Shown here piece after piece: positions 17,094 to 28,707 of a stretch of 64,000 nucleotides of DNA (positions are counted from its first letter, which is position 1; each line of letters begins with the position of its first letter). The stretch is from Hyphomonas polymorpha PS728 (lineage in GTDB: Bacteria > Pseudomonadota > Alphaproteobacteria > Caulobacterales > Hyphomonadaceae). The position numbers were made by a program, and so were the translations under genes. The DNA is taken from assembly GCF_000685315.1 (NCBI RefSeq), contig NZ_ARYM01000004.1, positions 186,001 to 250,000 on the forward strand. Direction: 5' to 3'. The notes under the pieces were generated by a model, which saw only the letters and a program-made list of their open reading frames with translations, had not been told where the DNA came from and ran no database searches.

Positions 17094-18485
17094 TCACCCC
17101 GCCTTCGGTTTCATCCCCAGCGCGCGCTTGATCATGCCGCCCAGTTCTCCAATGCCTGCGCCGTGTACGGCGCCGGCGCGGTAGACCTTGGTGGCGCCCC
17201 AGACGACCAGCGCGGTGATCACCACCATCATCCCCATCTGCGCCAGCACTTCCCACATCGGCGGGTCATGCGGCATCCGCAGGATCAGCAGGAAGGGCGT
17301 GAACAGTGGGATCCACGAGGCCACATCCACGATGGGCGAGCCGGGATCCTGAAACGCCACGAAGATCGCAAACATCGGCAACATCAGCAGGATCATCATC
17401 GGGCTGAGCAGCGTCTGCGCCTCCTGGATCGTGTCACAGAGCGAGCCGAGCGCCATGAACAGCGTGCCATAGAGAATGTAGCCGAGCACGAAGCTGACCA
17501 GCGCGGGAAGGATCAGCTTGGGATCGGTGACCGCCGCAATGAAGGGCTGGATCATGTCCGCCATGCCGGGCACCTGGCTGGCCGAAACGGCAGACCCCAC
17601 AATCCCGAACAGCGACCAGGACAGCATCATCGTCGAGGTCACCCCAAACACCGCCAGCATCTTCCCCGCCAGAAGCTGGGGCAGCTGCACCGAGGTGAGC
17701 AGCGTATCGAAGATCTTGTTGGAGCGCTCTTCGATCGTGCCCATCAACAGGTACTGGATGATCGAGAAGATCATCAGCCACAGGAAATAGGCCAGCGCGG
17801 CAGATACGATTGCCGGCGCCCGGTCTGCCATCGTCACTTCCGCGCCGCTTTCCCCCGCCTGCGTGGCGTTGAGACGGAAGGCCGGCACCTTGATGGCCGC
17901 GGCATCTGCCTGCTTCAGGAAATCCGGATTGAGGCCGGAGGCGGCCAGCGCGTCCCGCCGGCTGAGATCGCGCATGGCGATCTCCGCCGTCCGCTGCAGC
18001 GTGTCGACATTCACGTCCCCGCTCCAGTATTCCAGCTGTGATCCGTCCTCGGAAAGTATGAACACGGCAAATAGCGGGCGCTCGCCCGCCGGGCCGGCGA
18101 TCATGCGCTCCCCCGTCAGCCAGGGGCGCAATTCCTCCAGCGTGCGCGCGGGCGCGGGCACTTCGATGAACTTCCGCCCCCCGGCCGCGTCGGCCACCTG
18201 ATCCTGCGCTTCGGCGAGCGGAATGTTCATCTGCTCGGCCAGCGCTCTTGCCTCGGCGGCGGCTTCGCTGCTGCGGCGCTGGAACTCGCCCTCGATGGCA
18301 TCGGCATAGATGCGGGTTGGCTCCACCACCGCGAAATAGCGCACCGGTGAGGCCGTCGCGGCGAAATACCCGAAGCTCGCGCCCACGATCAGGAAAAGGG
18401 GCACCGCCGCCAGGCTCAGCCAGAAGCCCCAGGCTTTGACATAGCCAAGATAATCCCGCCGGAAGACCAGATAGATGTTGCGCAT
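17094..18485 (-). CDS. ABC-2 type exporter permease (NatB-like)
   Basis: A 463-residue permease with one N-terminal helix (about 20-42), a large extracytoplasmic loop of about 180 residues, and five to six helices in the C-terminal half. This is the layout of NatB/YhaP-type ABC-2 membrane subunits. The E-E-R-S-N-K-I-F-D-T-L-L-T-S segment is the conserved cytoplasmic coupling region of this family. Its start overlaps the stop of the ATPase gene by 1 nt (TGATG), so the two subunits are coupled. Family members export Na+ or other small molecules; the substrate here is unknown. Confidence 0.85.
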   Translation of the reverse strand: MRNIYLVFRRDYLGYVKAWGFWLSLAAVPLFLIVGASFGYFAATASPVRYFAVVEPTRIYADAIEGEFQRRSSEAAAEARALAEQMNIPLAEAQDQVADAAGGRKFIEVPAPARTLEELRPWLTGERMIAGPAGERPLFAVFILSEDGSQLEYWSGDVNVDTLQRTAEIAMRDLSRRDALAASGLNPDFLKQADAAAIKVPAFRLNATQAGESGAEVTMADRAPAIVSAALAYFLWLMIFSIIQYLLMGTIEERSNKIFDTLLTSVQLPQLLAGKMLAVFGVTSTMMLSWSLFGIVGSAVSASQVPGMADMIQPFIAAVTDPKLILPALVSFVLGYILYGTLFMALGSLCDTIQEAQTLLSPMMILLMLPMFAIFVAFQDPGSPIVDVASWIPLFTPFLLILRMPHDPPMWEVLAQMGMMVVITALVVWGATKVYRAGAVHGAGIGELGGMIKRALGMKPKAG

Positions 18486-19456
18486 CAGACAACCTCCCCT
18501 TCCGTCGGCACCGCAGGGGTATCCAGCGCTGCGGCTTCCGCTTCGCCTACCAGCGAGACAAACACATCGCGCAGCCGCGCCTCTTCCGGCTGGAAGCCGA
18601 TGATCGGCGCGCCCGCCTCCAGCACAGCGCGCAGCGCATCCTGCGGTCCCTGCCCCGGCGCCAGATCCACCCGCCAGGCTTCGCCCGGCCCCTTGTCGGC
18701 AGCCCGGTGCACGCCAAAGCCCTTGGGCGCCAGCGCGGCGGCAAGATCAAAGCCCGGCTCCAGCGTGATCCGCGCGCCGCTGCCCAGCGTCGCATAGGCC
18801 TCTTCCAGCGTGCCATCGAGCACCTTGCGGCCCCGCGCCAGCATCACGATCCGGTCGCACAGCCGCTCGGCATGTTCCATCACATGGGTGGAGAAGAGGA
18901 TCGTCGCCCCGCGCGCATGCTCTGCCTTGATCAGGTCTTCCAGCGTCTGCTGGTTCACAGGGTCAAGGCCGGAGAAGGGCTCGTCGAGAATGAGAAAATC
19001 CGGCCGGTGGGCCAGCGTGGAGAGGATCTGCACCTTCTGCGCCATGCCCTTGGAGAGTTTGGAGATGCGCGTCGTGCGGAACTTGCCAAGGCCTGTGGCC
19101 TCCAGCAGCTCATCCGCGCGGGCGCGCGCGTCACTGGCGCTGAGGCCCTTCAGGCGCCCGAAATAGATGATCGTGTCGCGGGCATTCATCTTCTTGTAGA
19201 GGCCGCGCTCTTCGGGAAGGAAGCCCACCCGTTTCAGGTTCTTCAGCTCCGGCGGGGCACCAAACAGGCGCACCTCGCCCTCGTCCGGCGCCATCACGCC
19301 CAGCGACATCCGCAGGCTGGTGGACTTGCCCGCCCCATTGGGGCCAAGAAAGCCGATGATCTGACCGGCAGGCACCTCGAATGACAGGTCGCTCACGGCG
19401 GTAAACGCGCCGAATCGCTTGGTTGCGTGTGACAGGATAAGTGGCGCGTCGCTCAA
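18485..19456 (-). CDS. ABC exporter ATP-binding protein (NatA-like)
   Basis: A 323-residue ATPase. Walker A (G-P-N-G-A-G-K-S-T) is at 38-46. The signature L-S-K-G-M-A-Q-K follows near 135, and Walker B is F-L-I-L-D-E-P-F-S-G-L-D. The signature loop S-K-G-M and a C-terminal extension of about 100 residues after the ATPase core are typical of the NatA/CcmA-like group with ABC-2 permeases. It drives the permease encoded immediately downstream. Confidence 0.88.
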   Translation of the reverse strand: MSDAPLILSHATKRFGAFTAVSDLSFEVPAGQIIGFLGPNGAGKSTSLRMSLGVMAPDEGEVRLFGAPPELKNLKRVGFLPEERGLYKKMNARDTIIYFGRLKGLSASDARARADELLEATGLGKFRTTRISKLSKGMAQKVQILSTLAHRPDFLILDEPFSGLDPVNQQTLEDLIKAEHARGATILFSTHVMEHAERLCDRIVMLARGRKVLDGTLEEAYATLGSGARITLEPGFDLAAALAPKGFGVHRAADKGPGEAWRVDLAPGQGPQDALRAVLEAGAPIIGFQPEEARLRDVFVSLVGEAEAAALDTPAVPTEGEVV

Positions 19457-19578
19457 GGGCGGCCTCCCAGAACCGGACAGACTCTCAACTTTAGCGAGTT
19501 TCGATAAAGTTCAAGAGGGTATGCGGCAGAAGGCTTTGCGGCGGCGTTAACCGCGCCCTCAAATTCCTCAGGCGTTTT

Positions 19579-19881
19579 CTAGAGAAGAACGCCAAACAGC
19601 CAGATGAAAGCCTGCACGACCAGCGCAAGGCCGATCATCACCACAACCGTCGCCATCCAGCGGCCGCCGAGGTTGAGGAAGAGGCCAGCGCCGAAGCCGA
19701 GGATGGCCATCAGGCCAAGGGCAACCATCCAGTTGAGGCCGATGGCGATGGCCAAAGTCGCATAGCCCACCACCATGATGGTGATCAGCGAGCCCCAGGT
19801 GGAGCCGGTGATGAAGCCATCCCAAGTGGCTTTCTGGCCGTGGATGTCCATTTCACCGCGATGATATTCCTGGCTCGCCAT
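19579..19881 (-). CDS. aa3-type cytochrome c oxidase subunit IV-like protein
   Basis: A 100-residue protein. The N-terminal stretch (Y-H-R-G-E-M-D-I-H-G-Q-K-A-T-W-D-G-F near 6-23) is the signature of the small bacterial COX IV family. It is followed by three hydrophobic segments (about 30-50, 53-70 and 76-98); the classic subunit has only one, so this is a longer variant. It would sit in the inner membrane with an aa3 terminal oxidase. The catalytic subunits are not in the window. Confidence 0.75.
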   Translation of the reverse strand: MASQEYHRGEMDIHGQKATWDGFITGSTWGSLITIMVVGYATLAIAIGLNWMVALGLMAILGFGAGLFLNLGGRWMATVVVMIGLALVVQAFIWLFGVLL

Positions 19882-19979
19882 GAGGGCCTCCCCGACTTCA
19901 AACTATGACTTCAGATAACTGACAGGCCGCCTTCTACCCAAGCCCTTTGCCACGTTCAAGCGCGGCAAAGCGCGCGCCG

Positions 19980-20432
19980 TCAATTGAGCGGCTGTTTACG
20001 TTTTGCGGATTTGGGCGGTTTGGGCGCAAAGGGCGCGGGCAGCGGCATCGCCGGAATGCCTTCATCGGCCAGCGCCTCGCGCTCTTCGGGCGTCGTCTCG
20101 CCCCAGATCGGGCGGTGGTCCTGCTCGCCATAATAGATGGCCCGGGCCTCTTCGGCGAAATCATCGCCCACATAATCAAAGTTCTGCGAGACATGTTCGC
20201 GGGCGCGGCGGACGAATTCCTTCATCAGCGCCTCCTCGTCGATCTTGCCCGGCAGGGCCTTGTCGGAGGGGCGCACGGCCGGGGCCATGATCTGCTTGCC
20301 CACCTTGTGGCCGCTGCATTCCGGGCAATCGATCTGCTTGCGCTTTGACAGGCGGTCAAACGCTTCGGAGCTGGCGAACCAGCCCTCGAACTCGTGATCG
20401 CAATCACCGCAGATCAGCGCGTAGAGAATCAC
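19980..20432 (-). CDS. DUF1178 family protein
   Basis: A 150-residue protein of DUF1178, a family common in Alpha- and Betaproteobacteria. It starts with a zinc-ribbon-like region: C-G-D-C-D-H-E-F-E-G-W-F near 8-19 and C-P-E-C-S-G near 36-41. The middle has an L-M-K-E-F-V-R-R-A-R-E-H-V helix, and the end is proline- and lysine-rich. Function is unknown. It lies 16 nt after the glutaredoxin gene and is probably in the same transcript. Confidence 0.85.
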   Translation of the reverse strand: MILYALICGDCDHEFEGWFASSEAFDRLSKRKQIDCPECSGHKVGKQIMAPAVRPSDKALPGKIDEEALMKEFVRRAREHVSQNFDYVGDDFAEEARAIYYGEQDHRPIWGETTPEEREALADEGIPAMPLPAPFAPKPPKSAKRKQPLN

Positions 20433-20448
20433 CGCGAACGCTCCGCCT

Positions 20449-20709
20449 TCAGGCCTGCGCCAGCATCGGGTCGAGCTTGCCTGCCCGGTCCAGCGCCATC
20501 ATGTCGTCACAGCCGCCGATATGGGCCTCGCCTACAAAGATCTGCGGGAAGGTGCGCCCGCCATTCGAGCGCTGGATCATTTCCTCGCGCAGTTTGGGGT
20601 CCATGCCGGCGTCGATTTCCTTGAAGTCGGCGCCCTTTTCTTTCAGCAGCGCAACAGCGCGGGTGCAGTAAGGGCAGAACTGACGGGTGTAGATCGTAAC
20701 CTTCGCCAT
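20449..20709 (-). CDS. grxC: glutaredoxin 3
   Basis: An 86-residue glutaredoxin with the dithiol active site C-P-Y-C near 11-14, the cis-proline T-F-P-Q-I-F and the glutathione-binding G-G-C-D-D near the C-terminus. It reduces disulfides and mixed disulfides with glutathione. I chose the ATG at 20709 (M-A-K-V-T-I-Y), which is the family start; a frame extension to 20751 adds 14 unrelated residues. It follows comF and precedes DUF1178 on the same strand, a gene order frequent in Alphaproteobacteria. Confidence 0.93.
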   Translation of the reverse strand: MAKVTIYTRQFCPYCTRAVALLKEKGADFKEIDAGMDPKLREEMIQRSNGGRTFPQIFVGEAHIGGCDDMMALDRAGKLDPMLAQA

Positions 20710-20777
20710 GACGCGAAATCCTTTCGTCAAAACCTGGACATTTCCGGTCATTCTCAGGCCGAAATGTCATCAAGCCG

Positions 20778-21548
20778 TTATATGGTGACATCCGTAGCGC
20801 GGACAACGCGTGCCAGCACCAGAACGTCGATCTGCCGCGCGCCTGCCCGTTTCAGGGCCCGCACGCAGGCGTTCAGCGTCGCCCCGGTCGTCAGCACGTC
20901 GTCCACCAGCAGCACGCGCTTTCCTTCAACCAGCTTCCGGCGGGACGGGCGCACATCAAACGCGCCCGTCACATTGCGGCGCCGTGCGCGGGTCGAAAGG
21001 CCTGCCTGGCTGGGTGTACGCCGCGTACGCCTCAAGCCGTCCACGCAGACACGCCGGCCGGAAACCTGACCGATAGCCTGCGCCAGCCAGGCCGACTGGT
21101 TGAAGCCGCGCATGACGAGGCGCGCATAGTGCAGCGGCACGGGCACGATCACCTCGGCCTCTTCCACCAGCGGGGCGCCCGCCTGCAGCATCCATCCCGC
21201 CAGAATTTCCAGCCCGCCCCGGCGGCCGGCGCGCTTCAGGTCCAGCACCGGGCGGCGGGAGATGTCGTCATAGACGAAGGCCGCGCGGGCCCGGCCCCAT
21301 CTGGGCGGGCGGGCAATGCAGGCGGCGCATTCGGCTTCCGGGCCGGCATCATAGTCTTGCGGCACGCCGCAGCGATGGCAGACCGGCTCTGTAATGAAAC
21401 GGATTTTCGTGAACTCCTCGGGCTTCAGCGGCCCGGCGCCTTCGCCCCGGTCGCCGCTGATAAGGGACCGGGGCGGCCAGAGGAAATCCCGCGTCTGGCG
21501 GAATAGGCTCTTGGCCGCGAGCGTGCCAGCCTTCATATCCCCGCTCAT
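20778..21548 (-). CDS. ComF family phosphoribosyltransferase-like protein
   Basis: A 256-residue ComF protein. The N-terminal zinc-binding module has C57-H-R-C60 and C74-A-A-C77. The C-terminal phosphoribosyltransferase-like domain carries the PRPP-type motif V-L-L-V-D-D-V-L-T-T-G-A-T. ComF acts in uptake and processing of transforming DNA in competent species; elsewhere its role is unclear. The ATG at 21548 shares a CATG with the ATG of the divergent methyltransferase gene, so the two genes have no space between them. Confidence 0.88.
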   Translation of the reverse strand: MSGDMKAGTLAAKSLFRQTRDFLWPPRSLISGDRGEGAGPLKPEEFTKIRFITEPVCHRCGVPQDYDAGPEAECAACIARPPRWGRARAAFVYDDISRRPVLDLKRAGRRGGLEILAGWMLQAGAPLVEEAEVIVPVPLHYARLVMRGFNQSAWLAQAIGQVSGRRVCVDGLRRTRRTPSQAGLSTRARRRNVTGAFDVRPSRRKLVEGKRVLLVDDVLTTGATLNACVRALKRAGARQIDVLVLARVVRATDVTI

Positions 21549-22470
21549 GCCCCCCTCCCCTCAATCCCCGTCTCCGCCGCAGATCTTTGACCGCGACAAG
21601 CTGCGCCGGCGGCGTCAGGCCTTTGCGCGCCACTATCAGGACTATGACTTCCTGCGCGCCCGCGTGTCGAGCGATCTTGAAACGCGGGTGGCCGACACGC
21701 CGCGTATTTTCGAGACAATGCTGGAACTGGGGGGGGCCGATGGCGGACTTTCCCGGACACTTCTTGGACAAAACCGGACAAAATCGGCCATCGTCGGCGA
21801 CACTGCGGACCTCTTTCTGAACGCCGCCGCCGCGGGCGGCCTGGAAGCCGTCTTTGCCGATGAGGAAGCCCTGCCGTTTGAACCGGAACGGTTCGATCTG
21901 GTTGTCTCGCCCCTCACCCTTCACTGGGTGAACGACCTGCCCGGCGCCCTGGTCCAGATCCGCCGCGTGCTGAAACCCGATGGTCTTTTCCTCGGCGCGC
22001 TGTTTGGCGCCGGCACGCTGGCCGAGCTGCGCGACGTGATGAGCGAGGCGGAGACGGAGCTGACCGGGGGCCTCAGCCCCCGCCTCTCCCCCCTGCCCGG
22101 CCTGCGGGACATGGCGGGCCTGCTGCAACGCGCGGGCTTTGCCCTGCCGGTGGCCGACCGCGATACGGTGACCGTGCGCTACAAGACGCCGGTAGCGTTG
22201 CTGCGCGATCTCAAAGGGATGGGGGAACGCGCCGCTTTTGTGCGCGGCGTCAGCCGTCCGCTGCCCCGGCGGGTGCTGGCGCGGGCGATGGATCTTTACA
22301 GGGCGCGGTTCTCTGATCCCGATGGCCGCGTGCGGGCCACCTTCGAGATTGTTCACCTGTCAGGCTGGGCGCCCGCACCGGGACAGCCTCAGCCGCTGAA
22401 ACCCGGCAGCGCCAAAGCCAGCATGGCAGACGCCGTGCGCCGCGCCGGAAAGCCGGGCAGTGAAGGCTGA
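21547..22470 (+). CDS. class I SAM-dependent methyltransferase (BioC/NDUFAF5-like)
   Basis: A 307-residue methyltransferase. The N-terminus (F-D-R-D-K-L-R-R-R-R-Q near 14-24) matches alphaproteobacterial and mitochondrial NDUFAF5-type proteins. The SAM-binding loop is L-E-L-G-G-A-D-G at 59-66, and S-P-L-T-L-H-W-V-N-D-L-P is the post-I block. NDUFAF5 modifies a complex I subunit and BioC methylates malonyl-ACP; this sequence looks closer to the former. I set the start at 21547, overlapping the comF start on the other strand. A frame extension further upstream only mirrors comF. Confidence 0.82.
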   Translation: MPPSPQSPSPPQIFDRDKLRRRRQAFARHYQDYDFLRARVSSDLETRVADTPRIFETMLELGGADGGLSRTLLGQNRTKSAIVGDTADLFLNAAAAGGLEAVFADEEALPFEPERFDLVVSPLTLHWVNDLPGALVQIRRVLKPDGLFLGALFGAGTLAELRDVMSEAETELTGGLSPRLSPLPGLRDMAGLLQRAGFALPVADRDTVTVRYKTPVALLRDLKGMGERAAFVRGVSRPLPRRVLARAMDLYRARFSDPDGRVRATFEIVHLSGWAPAPGQPQPLKPGSAKASMADAVRRAGKPGSEG

Positions 22471-22491
22471 AAGGCGCCCAGTTCTGGTCGC

Positions 22492-22674
22492 TCAGACGCC
22501 GACGAGATTTTCTTCGATTATCTGGTATACGTCATCATTGGCGCCTGCGAAGGAATAGAGGCTGCCAATGATGGCCAGGACCATAAGCCCGGCGATCAGC
22601 CCGTACTCGATGGCCGTAGCGCCACGTTCGTCTTTCGCCCATTGGCGCATACGGGTCTTGAACAGGCGCATCAT
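22492..22674 (-). CDS. Flp family type IVb pilin
   Basis: A 60-residue pilin precursor. After a short charged leader it has the type IVb cleavage and helix signature R-G-A-T-A-I-E-Y-G-L-I-A, then one hydrophobic helix and a polar tail. Such subunits are processed by a CpaA-type peptidase and build the Tad pilus. No cpa/tad genes are in the window, so this is an orphan copy. Its start overlaps the mutT stop (ATGA), making it the last gene of the ppi-argJ-mutT chain. Confidence 0.9.
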   Translation of the reverse strand: MMRLFKTRMRQWAKDERGATAIEYGLIAGLMVLAIIGSLYSFAGANDDVYQIIEENLVGV

Positions 22675-23087
22675 CGCTCCGCTAACGCTTGCTCCATCAG
22701 CCAGTCGAACAGGGGCAGGTCTGCCGGTGGCGCAGGATACTCTCGCAGCCTTGCAGGCTCCACCCAGGCGATGGCTTGCCCCTCGCGCGGATGGATCGTC
22801 CCGGTCCAGCTTTCACACGCGTACAATGGCATCAACAGGTGAAAGTCAGGGTAAGTGAAGCTCGCAAATGTCAGCGGCTTCAGTTCCTCTTCCTTAACCG
22901 TGATCGACAATTCCTCGGCCAGCTCCCTTACCAGCGCCGCTTCGGGCGTCTCGCCGGGGTCGATCTTGCCGCCCGGAAACTCCCAGAGCCCGGCGAGCTG
23001 CTTGCCCTCCGGGCGCTGTGCCAGGAGGATCCGTCCCGTCTCGTCGATCAGCGCGGCCGCAACCACCAGCAAGAGGCGCCGGCTCAT
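22671..23087 (-). CDS. mutT: (deoxy)nucleoside triphosphate pyrophosphohydrolase, MutT type
   Basis: A 138-residue Nudix hydrolase expected to remove 8-oxo-dGTP from the nucleotide pool. The Nudix box runs from G-G-K-I-D-P-G-E-T through R-E-L-A-E-E-L-S-I, and W-E-F-P-G-G precedes it. The ATG at 23087 overlaps the argJ stop by 4 nt (ATGA); the open frame continues upstream, but M-S-R-R-L-L-L-V-V is the family start. argJ-mutT adjacency is common in Alphaproteobacteria. Confidence 0.92.
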   Translation of the reverse strand: MSRRLLLVVAAALIDETGRILLAQRPEGKQLAGLWEFPGGKIDPGETPEAALVRELAEELSITVKEEELKPLTFASFTYPDFHLLMPLYACESWTGTIHPREGQAIAWVEPARLREYPAPPADLPLFDWLMEQALAER

Positions 23088-24334
23088 GTCCGGTAGGCGC
23101 CGTTGATATCGACATAGCCATGGGTGAGGTCGCAGGTCCAAACCGTTGCCCGGCCCGTGCCCACGCCCACCGAAACGCGGATGGCAAACTCGCTTCTGGC
23201 AAACACGGCGCTGGCGGCGGCCTCATCATAATCGGGCGCGCGCGCCCCGCCCTTGGCCACCTGCACATCGTCAAACCAGATGGCGAGGCTTTCCAGCTCG
23301 ATCGGTTCATATGCCTTGCCCACGGCCATGACGATCCGGCCCCAGTTTGCGTCGCCCGCCGCCATCGCGGTCTTGATCAGCGGAGAGTTGGCAATCTCGC
23401 AGGCAATCTTCTTGGCAGAGGCAGGTGAGGCCGCGTCTTCCACGGTGATCTTGGCCACCTTGCTCGCCCCTTCCCCATCCTTCACCACCTGCATCGCCAG
23501 ATCGAGGCAAACCTCTTTCAGCGCGGCCGTGAAGGCGCGGAAGCGCAGGTCTTCTTCCGAAGTGACCGGCGCCATGCCGCTCGCCCCGGTGGCAAACACC
23601 ATCAGCGTGTCGGAGGTGGACGTGTCGCCATCCACCGTGATCGCGTTGAACGTCTCGTCCGCCACCTGGCGCAGCGCCGTCTGCAGCAGCTCGGGCGCGA
23701 TGGCCGCATCGGTGAACACGTAGGACAGCATCGTCGCCATGTTCGGCGCTATCATGCCCGATCCCTTGGCGATGCCGGCAAAGCGCACTTCGGCGCCGTC
23801 AATGCTGGCCACGGTGCCCGCGCCCTTGGGATAGGTGTCCGTCGTCATGAAGGCGCGGGCGAGCCTTTCCCAGTCCGGCGCGCCGAGCTTTGCGGCCAGG
23901 TCCGGCACAAAGGCGCCGACATAGTTGGGGTCAGACAGCGGCTCGCCGATGACACCGGTGGCCGCCAGGAAGCAATGCTCCTTCTTCACCCCCAGGGTCT
24001 GGGTCAGTGCCGCCAGGGTCGCCTCGTTCTTGAGCACGCCCTTCGGGCCGGTGAAGGCGTTGGAGTTTCCGGAATTGGCCACCAAAGCGGCCGCCTGCCC
24101 CCCGCCCTGCTCCAGCGCCTGCCGGCACCAGCGCACATCGGCCGACGCCGTCAGCGAGCGGGTATACACCCCGCCGCAGGCGGTGCCGGGGTCGAATACC
24201 ACCAGAAACACATCGTCGCGCGTGATGCCCCGGCGCGCATAGAAGCCGCGGCTGCCGGCGGCCGCCTTGAGGCCGCGTACAACCGGCAGCGCCGGAAAGG
24301 AGGCAGGGGCAAAGGGCGAAGGGGTCAGGTTCAC
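23084..24334 (-). CDS. argJ: bifunctional glutamate N-acetyltransferase / amino-acid acetyltransferase
   Basis: A 416-residue arginine-biosynthesis enzyme that recycles the acetyl group from N-acetylornithine to glutamate. The self-cleavage site is visible as K-G-S-G-M-I-A-P-N-M-A-T-M-L, with Thr201 as the nucleophile of the beta chain. N-S-G-N-S-N-A-F-T-G near 87-96 and C-D-L-T-H-G-Y-V at the C-terminus are family hallmarks. Length is typical. Its start overlaps the stop of the upstream isomerase gene by 4 nt. Confidence 0.96.
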   Translation of the reverse strand: MNLTPSPFAPASFPALPVVRGLKAAAGSRGFYARRGITRDDVFLVVFDPGTACGGVYTRSLTASADVRWCRQALEQGGGQAAALVANSGNSNAFTGPKGVLKNEATLAALTQTLGVKKEHCFLAATGVIGEPLSDPNYVGAFVPDLAAKLGAPDWERLARAFMTTDTYPKGAGTVASIDGAEVRFAGIAKGSGMIAPNMATMLSYVFTDAAIAPELLQTALRQVADETFNAITVDGDTSTSDTLMVFATGASGMAPVTSEEDLRFRAFTAALKEVCLDLAMQVVKDGEGASKVAKITVEDAASPASAKKIACEIANSPLIKTAMAAGDANWGRIVMAVGKAYEPIELESLAIWFDDVQVAKGGARAPDYDEAAASAVFARSEFAIRVSVGVGTGRATVWTCDLTHGYVDINGAYRT

Positions 24335-25242
24335 AGTTCATCTCCGGTAAGGGCTTTGGCCGGCGCGGGCGCGTTCTCCGGCGTATAGGTCTGGCCGTCC
24401 ACTTTCTCGATGCTCGCCTCGGTACGCAGGCGGCGGAGAATGCGGCTGACTTCGCTGAGCGTCAGGAAAGTGGCGATCTCGGGCCGCATTTCCTCACGCG
24501 TCTTGGGCGGTTCGGTGCGCCGGTCCTTGACCTTCAAGAGGCGCCAGCTGTCCTCCACCTGGAAGGGCGCCGACACCTCGCCGACCGGCGTGTTGGCAAT
24601 CACCACCGGATAGGGATCGGGCAGATCATTGGGCGCCACATAGCCAAGGTCGCCATTTTCCATCCGGGTGGCGCTGTCCTTGGAATGGTTGAAGACAAGC
24701 CCCTCGAACGGCTCGCCCGCCTGCACGCGCAGCCAGACGGCCTCGGCCTCCTCCTCGGACTCCGTCACGATATGCGCCACCGACACCTGGTCGTTCACCT
24801 GCTGCAGGCGCACCTGCTCGGCATACATCCGGTCGATCATCTCGTCGGTGACCTGCTGGGCCACCACGCTTTCCACAAGAAGGTTCCCCATGATCCGCTC
24901 CTGCGCCATCTCCAGGCGGCGCTGGGCGGCGGGGTCTTTCTCCAGCCCCAGGCGCTCGGCTTCCTGCGCCATCAGCTTCTGATCGATCAGCTGGTCGAGC
25001 ACCTGTCTGTAGGCCTCGTCCCCGCTGCGCAGCGCGGCGCCGGACACTACCAGCCCCCGCGCCACGGCCTCCAGTTCGACATCTGCGGTATAGATCGCCT
25101 CGCCATTCACCCGCGCGGCCACCTCCCGGCTGACCTCCCGCTGCTTCTCGTCCAGCTGGAAGCCATCCTGCGAGCAACCGGCCAGCACAAAGACCGCCAG
25201 GGCCGTACAAAGGACAGTAAAATCAGCGCGCCGCCGGGTCAT
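24331..25242 (-). CDS. peptidyl-prolyl cis-trans isomerase, parvulin/SurA-like lipoprotein
   Basis: A 303-residue protein with a lipoprotein signal (V-L-A-G-C, Cys23 from the chosen start). An N-terminal helical chaperone region resembles SurA/PrsA (A-R-V-N-G-E-A-I-Y and L-I-D-Q-K-L-M-A-Q-E-A). A parvulin domain follows (V-A-H-I-V, then G-D-L-G-Y-V, then G-E-V-S-A-P-F). It should assist folding of envelope proteins. An alternative ATG at 25251 adds three residues. It is divergent from secA, so the export motor and a periplasmic foldase share one intergenic region. Confidence 0.87.
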   Translation of the reverse strand: MTRRRADFTVLCTALAVFVLAGCSQDGFQLDEKQREVSREVAARVNGEAIYTADVELEAVARGLVVSGAALRSGDEAYRQVLDQLIDQKLMAQEAERLGLEKDPAAQRRLEMAQERIMGNLLVESVVAQQVTDEMIDRMYAEQVRLQQVNDQVSVAHIVTESEEEAEAVWLRVQAGEPFEGLVFNHSKDSATRMENGDLGYVAPNDLPDPYPVVIANTPVGEVSAPFQVEDSWRLLKVKDRRTEPPKTREEMRPEIATFLTLSEVSRILRRLRTEASIEKVDGQTYTPENAPAPAKALTGDEL

Positions 25243-25423
25243 GGGCCACACCTCTCTGGCTGAAGGCGCCGCATTGACACCCTTTGGCGGCGTTCTTAAG
25301 TCTGCCCCGCGCGCTGGTCGAGTGGTTTCATCCGGTGAAAGCGCGGTGGGAGAACCCGGAAAAGTCCTGTAAGATGTCTGGCAGGATTAGAAATTTTCAC
25401 CCGAACTGGTTGGTGCTGCTTAT

Positions 25424-28177
<2,754 letters not shown>

Positions 28178-28284
28178 TAGCCCCCCCTTCGGCAGTCCCG
28201 ATCTGATACGCCGCGCCCCTCAAGGTGGGGCGTACCCCGTTTCAGGGGGAAGACCCGCGCGCGCCGCTGCCTAAGCTGGCAGCC

Positions 28285-28707
28285 ATGAAACACGCCTCCC
28301 TGCTCGCGGCGCTGGCCGCTCTCGCCGCCCTGCCCGCCCTTGCCCAGCCTGCACCGGCAGAGGCCGCGCCCTTTGTGGGCAGCTGGCAGATCGGCTTCCG
28401 CGACGGGCCGGATGTTATCGTCAATGTGCCCCAGGTCTCCTGCGATGATCCGGCGGTGATCGAGGCGGCGGGCGAGTATGCGATCCACGCCCGCACGCCC
28501 GGCGGCGATATGGGCATCTGGGAGTTGAAAGCCTTTGGCGGGCGTTTCCCCTGGTGGCGCGCGGACGGCGCCTCGCTGGTGGCCGACTGGATTGCGGAAG
28601 ACGCTTTCCTGCTCGCGAGCAAGGACGCCTCCGGCATTCAGAGCGACTGGGAGAACGCAAAACAGTGGACCCGCTGCCCGGTCAAAGCCCCAGACGCATC
28701 AAAGTAG
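28285..28707 (+). CDS. small secreted hypothetical protein
   Basis: A 140-residue protein with a clear Sec signal (hydrophobic core about 5-20, cleavage likely after A-L-A-Q). The mature part contains two cysteines (V-S-C-D-D and T-R-C-P) that could form a disulfide, and several tryptophans (F-P-W-W-R, A-D-W-I, S-D-W-E). I do not recognise a family. I chose the ATG at 28285 because it starts the signal peptide. It lies 108 nt after secA. Confidence 0.72.
   Translation: MKHASLLAALAALAALPALAQPAPAEAAPFVGSWQIGFRDGPDVIVNVPQVSCDDPAVIEAAGEYAIHARTPGGDMGIWELKAFGGRFPWWRADGASLVADWIAEDAFLLASKDASGIQSDWENAKQWTRCPVKAPDASK

Noticed and set aside
18485..19456. Naming the ABC pair natA/natB
   Set aside because: Similarity is at family level. 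Sodium export cannot be deduced, so no symbols were assigned.
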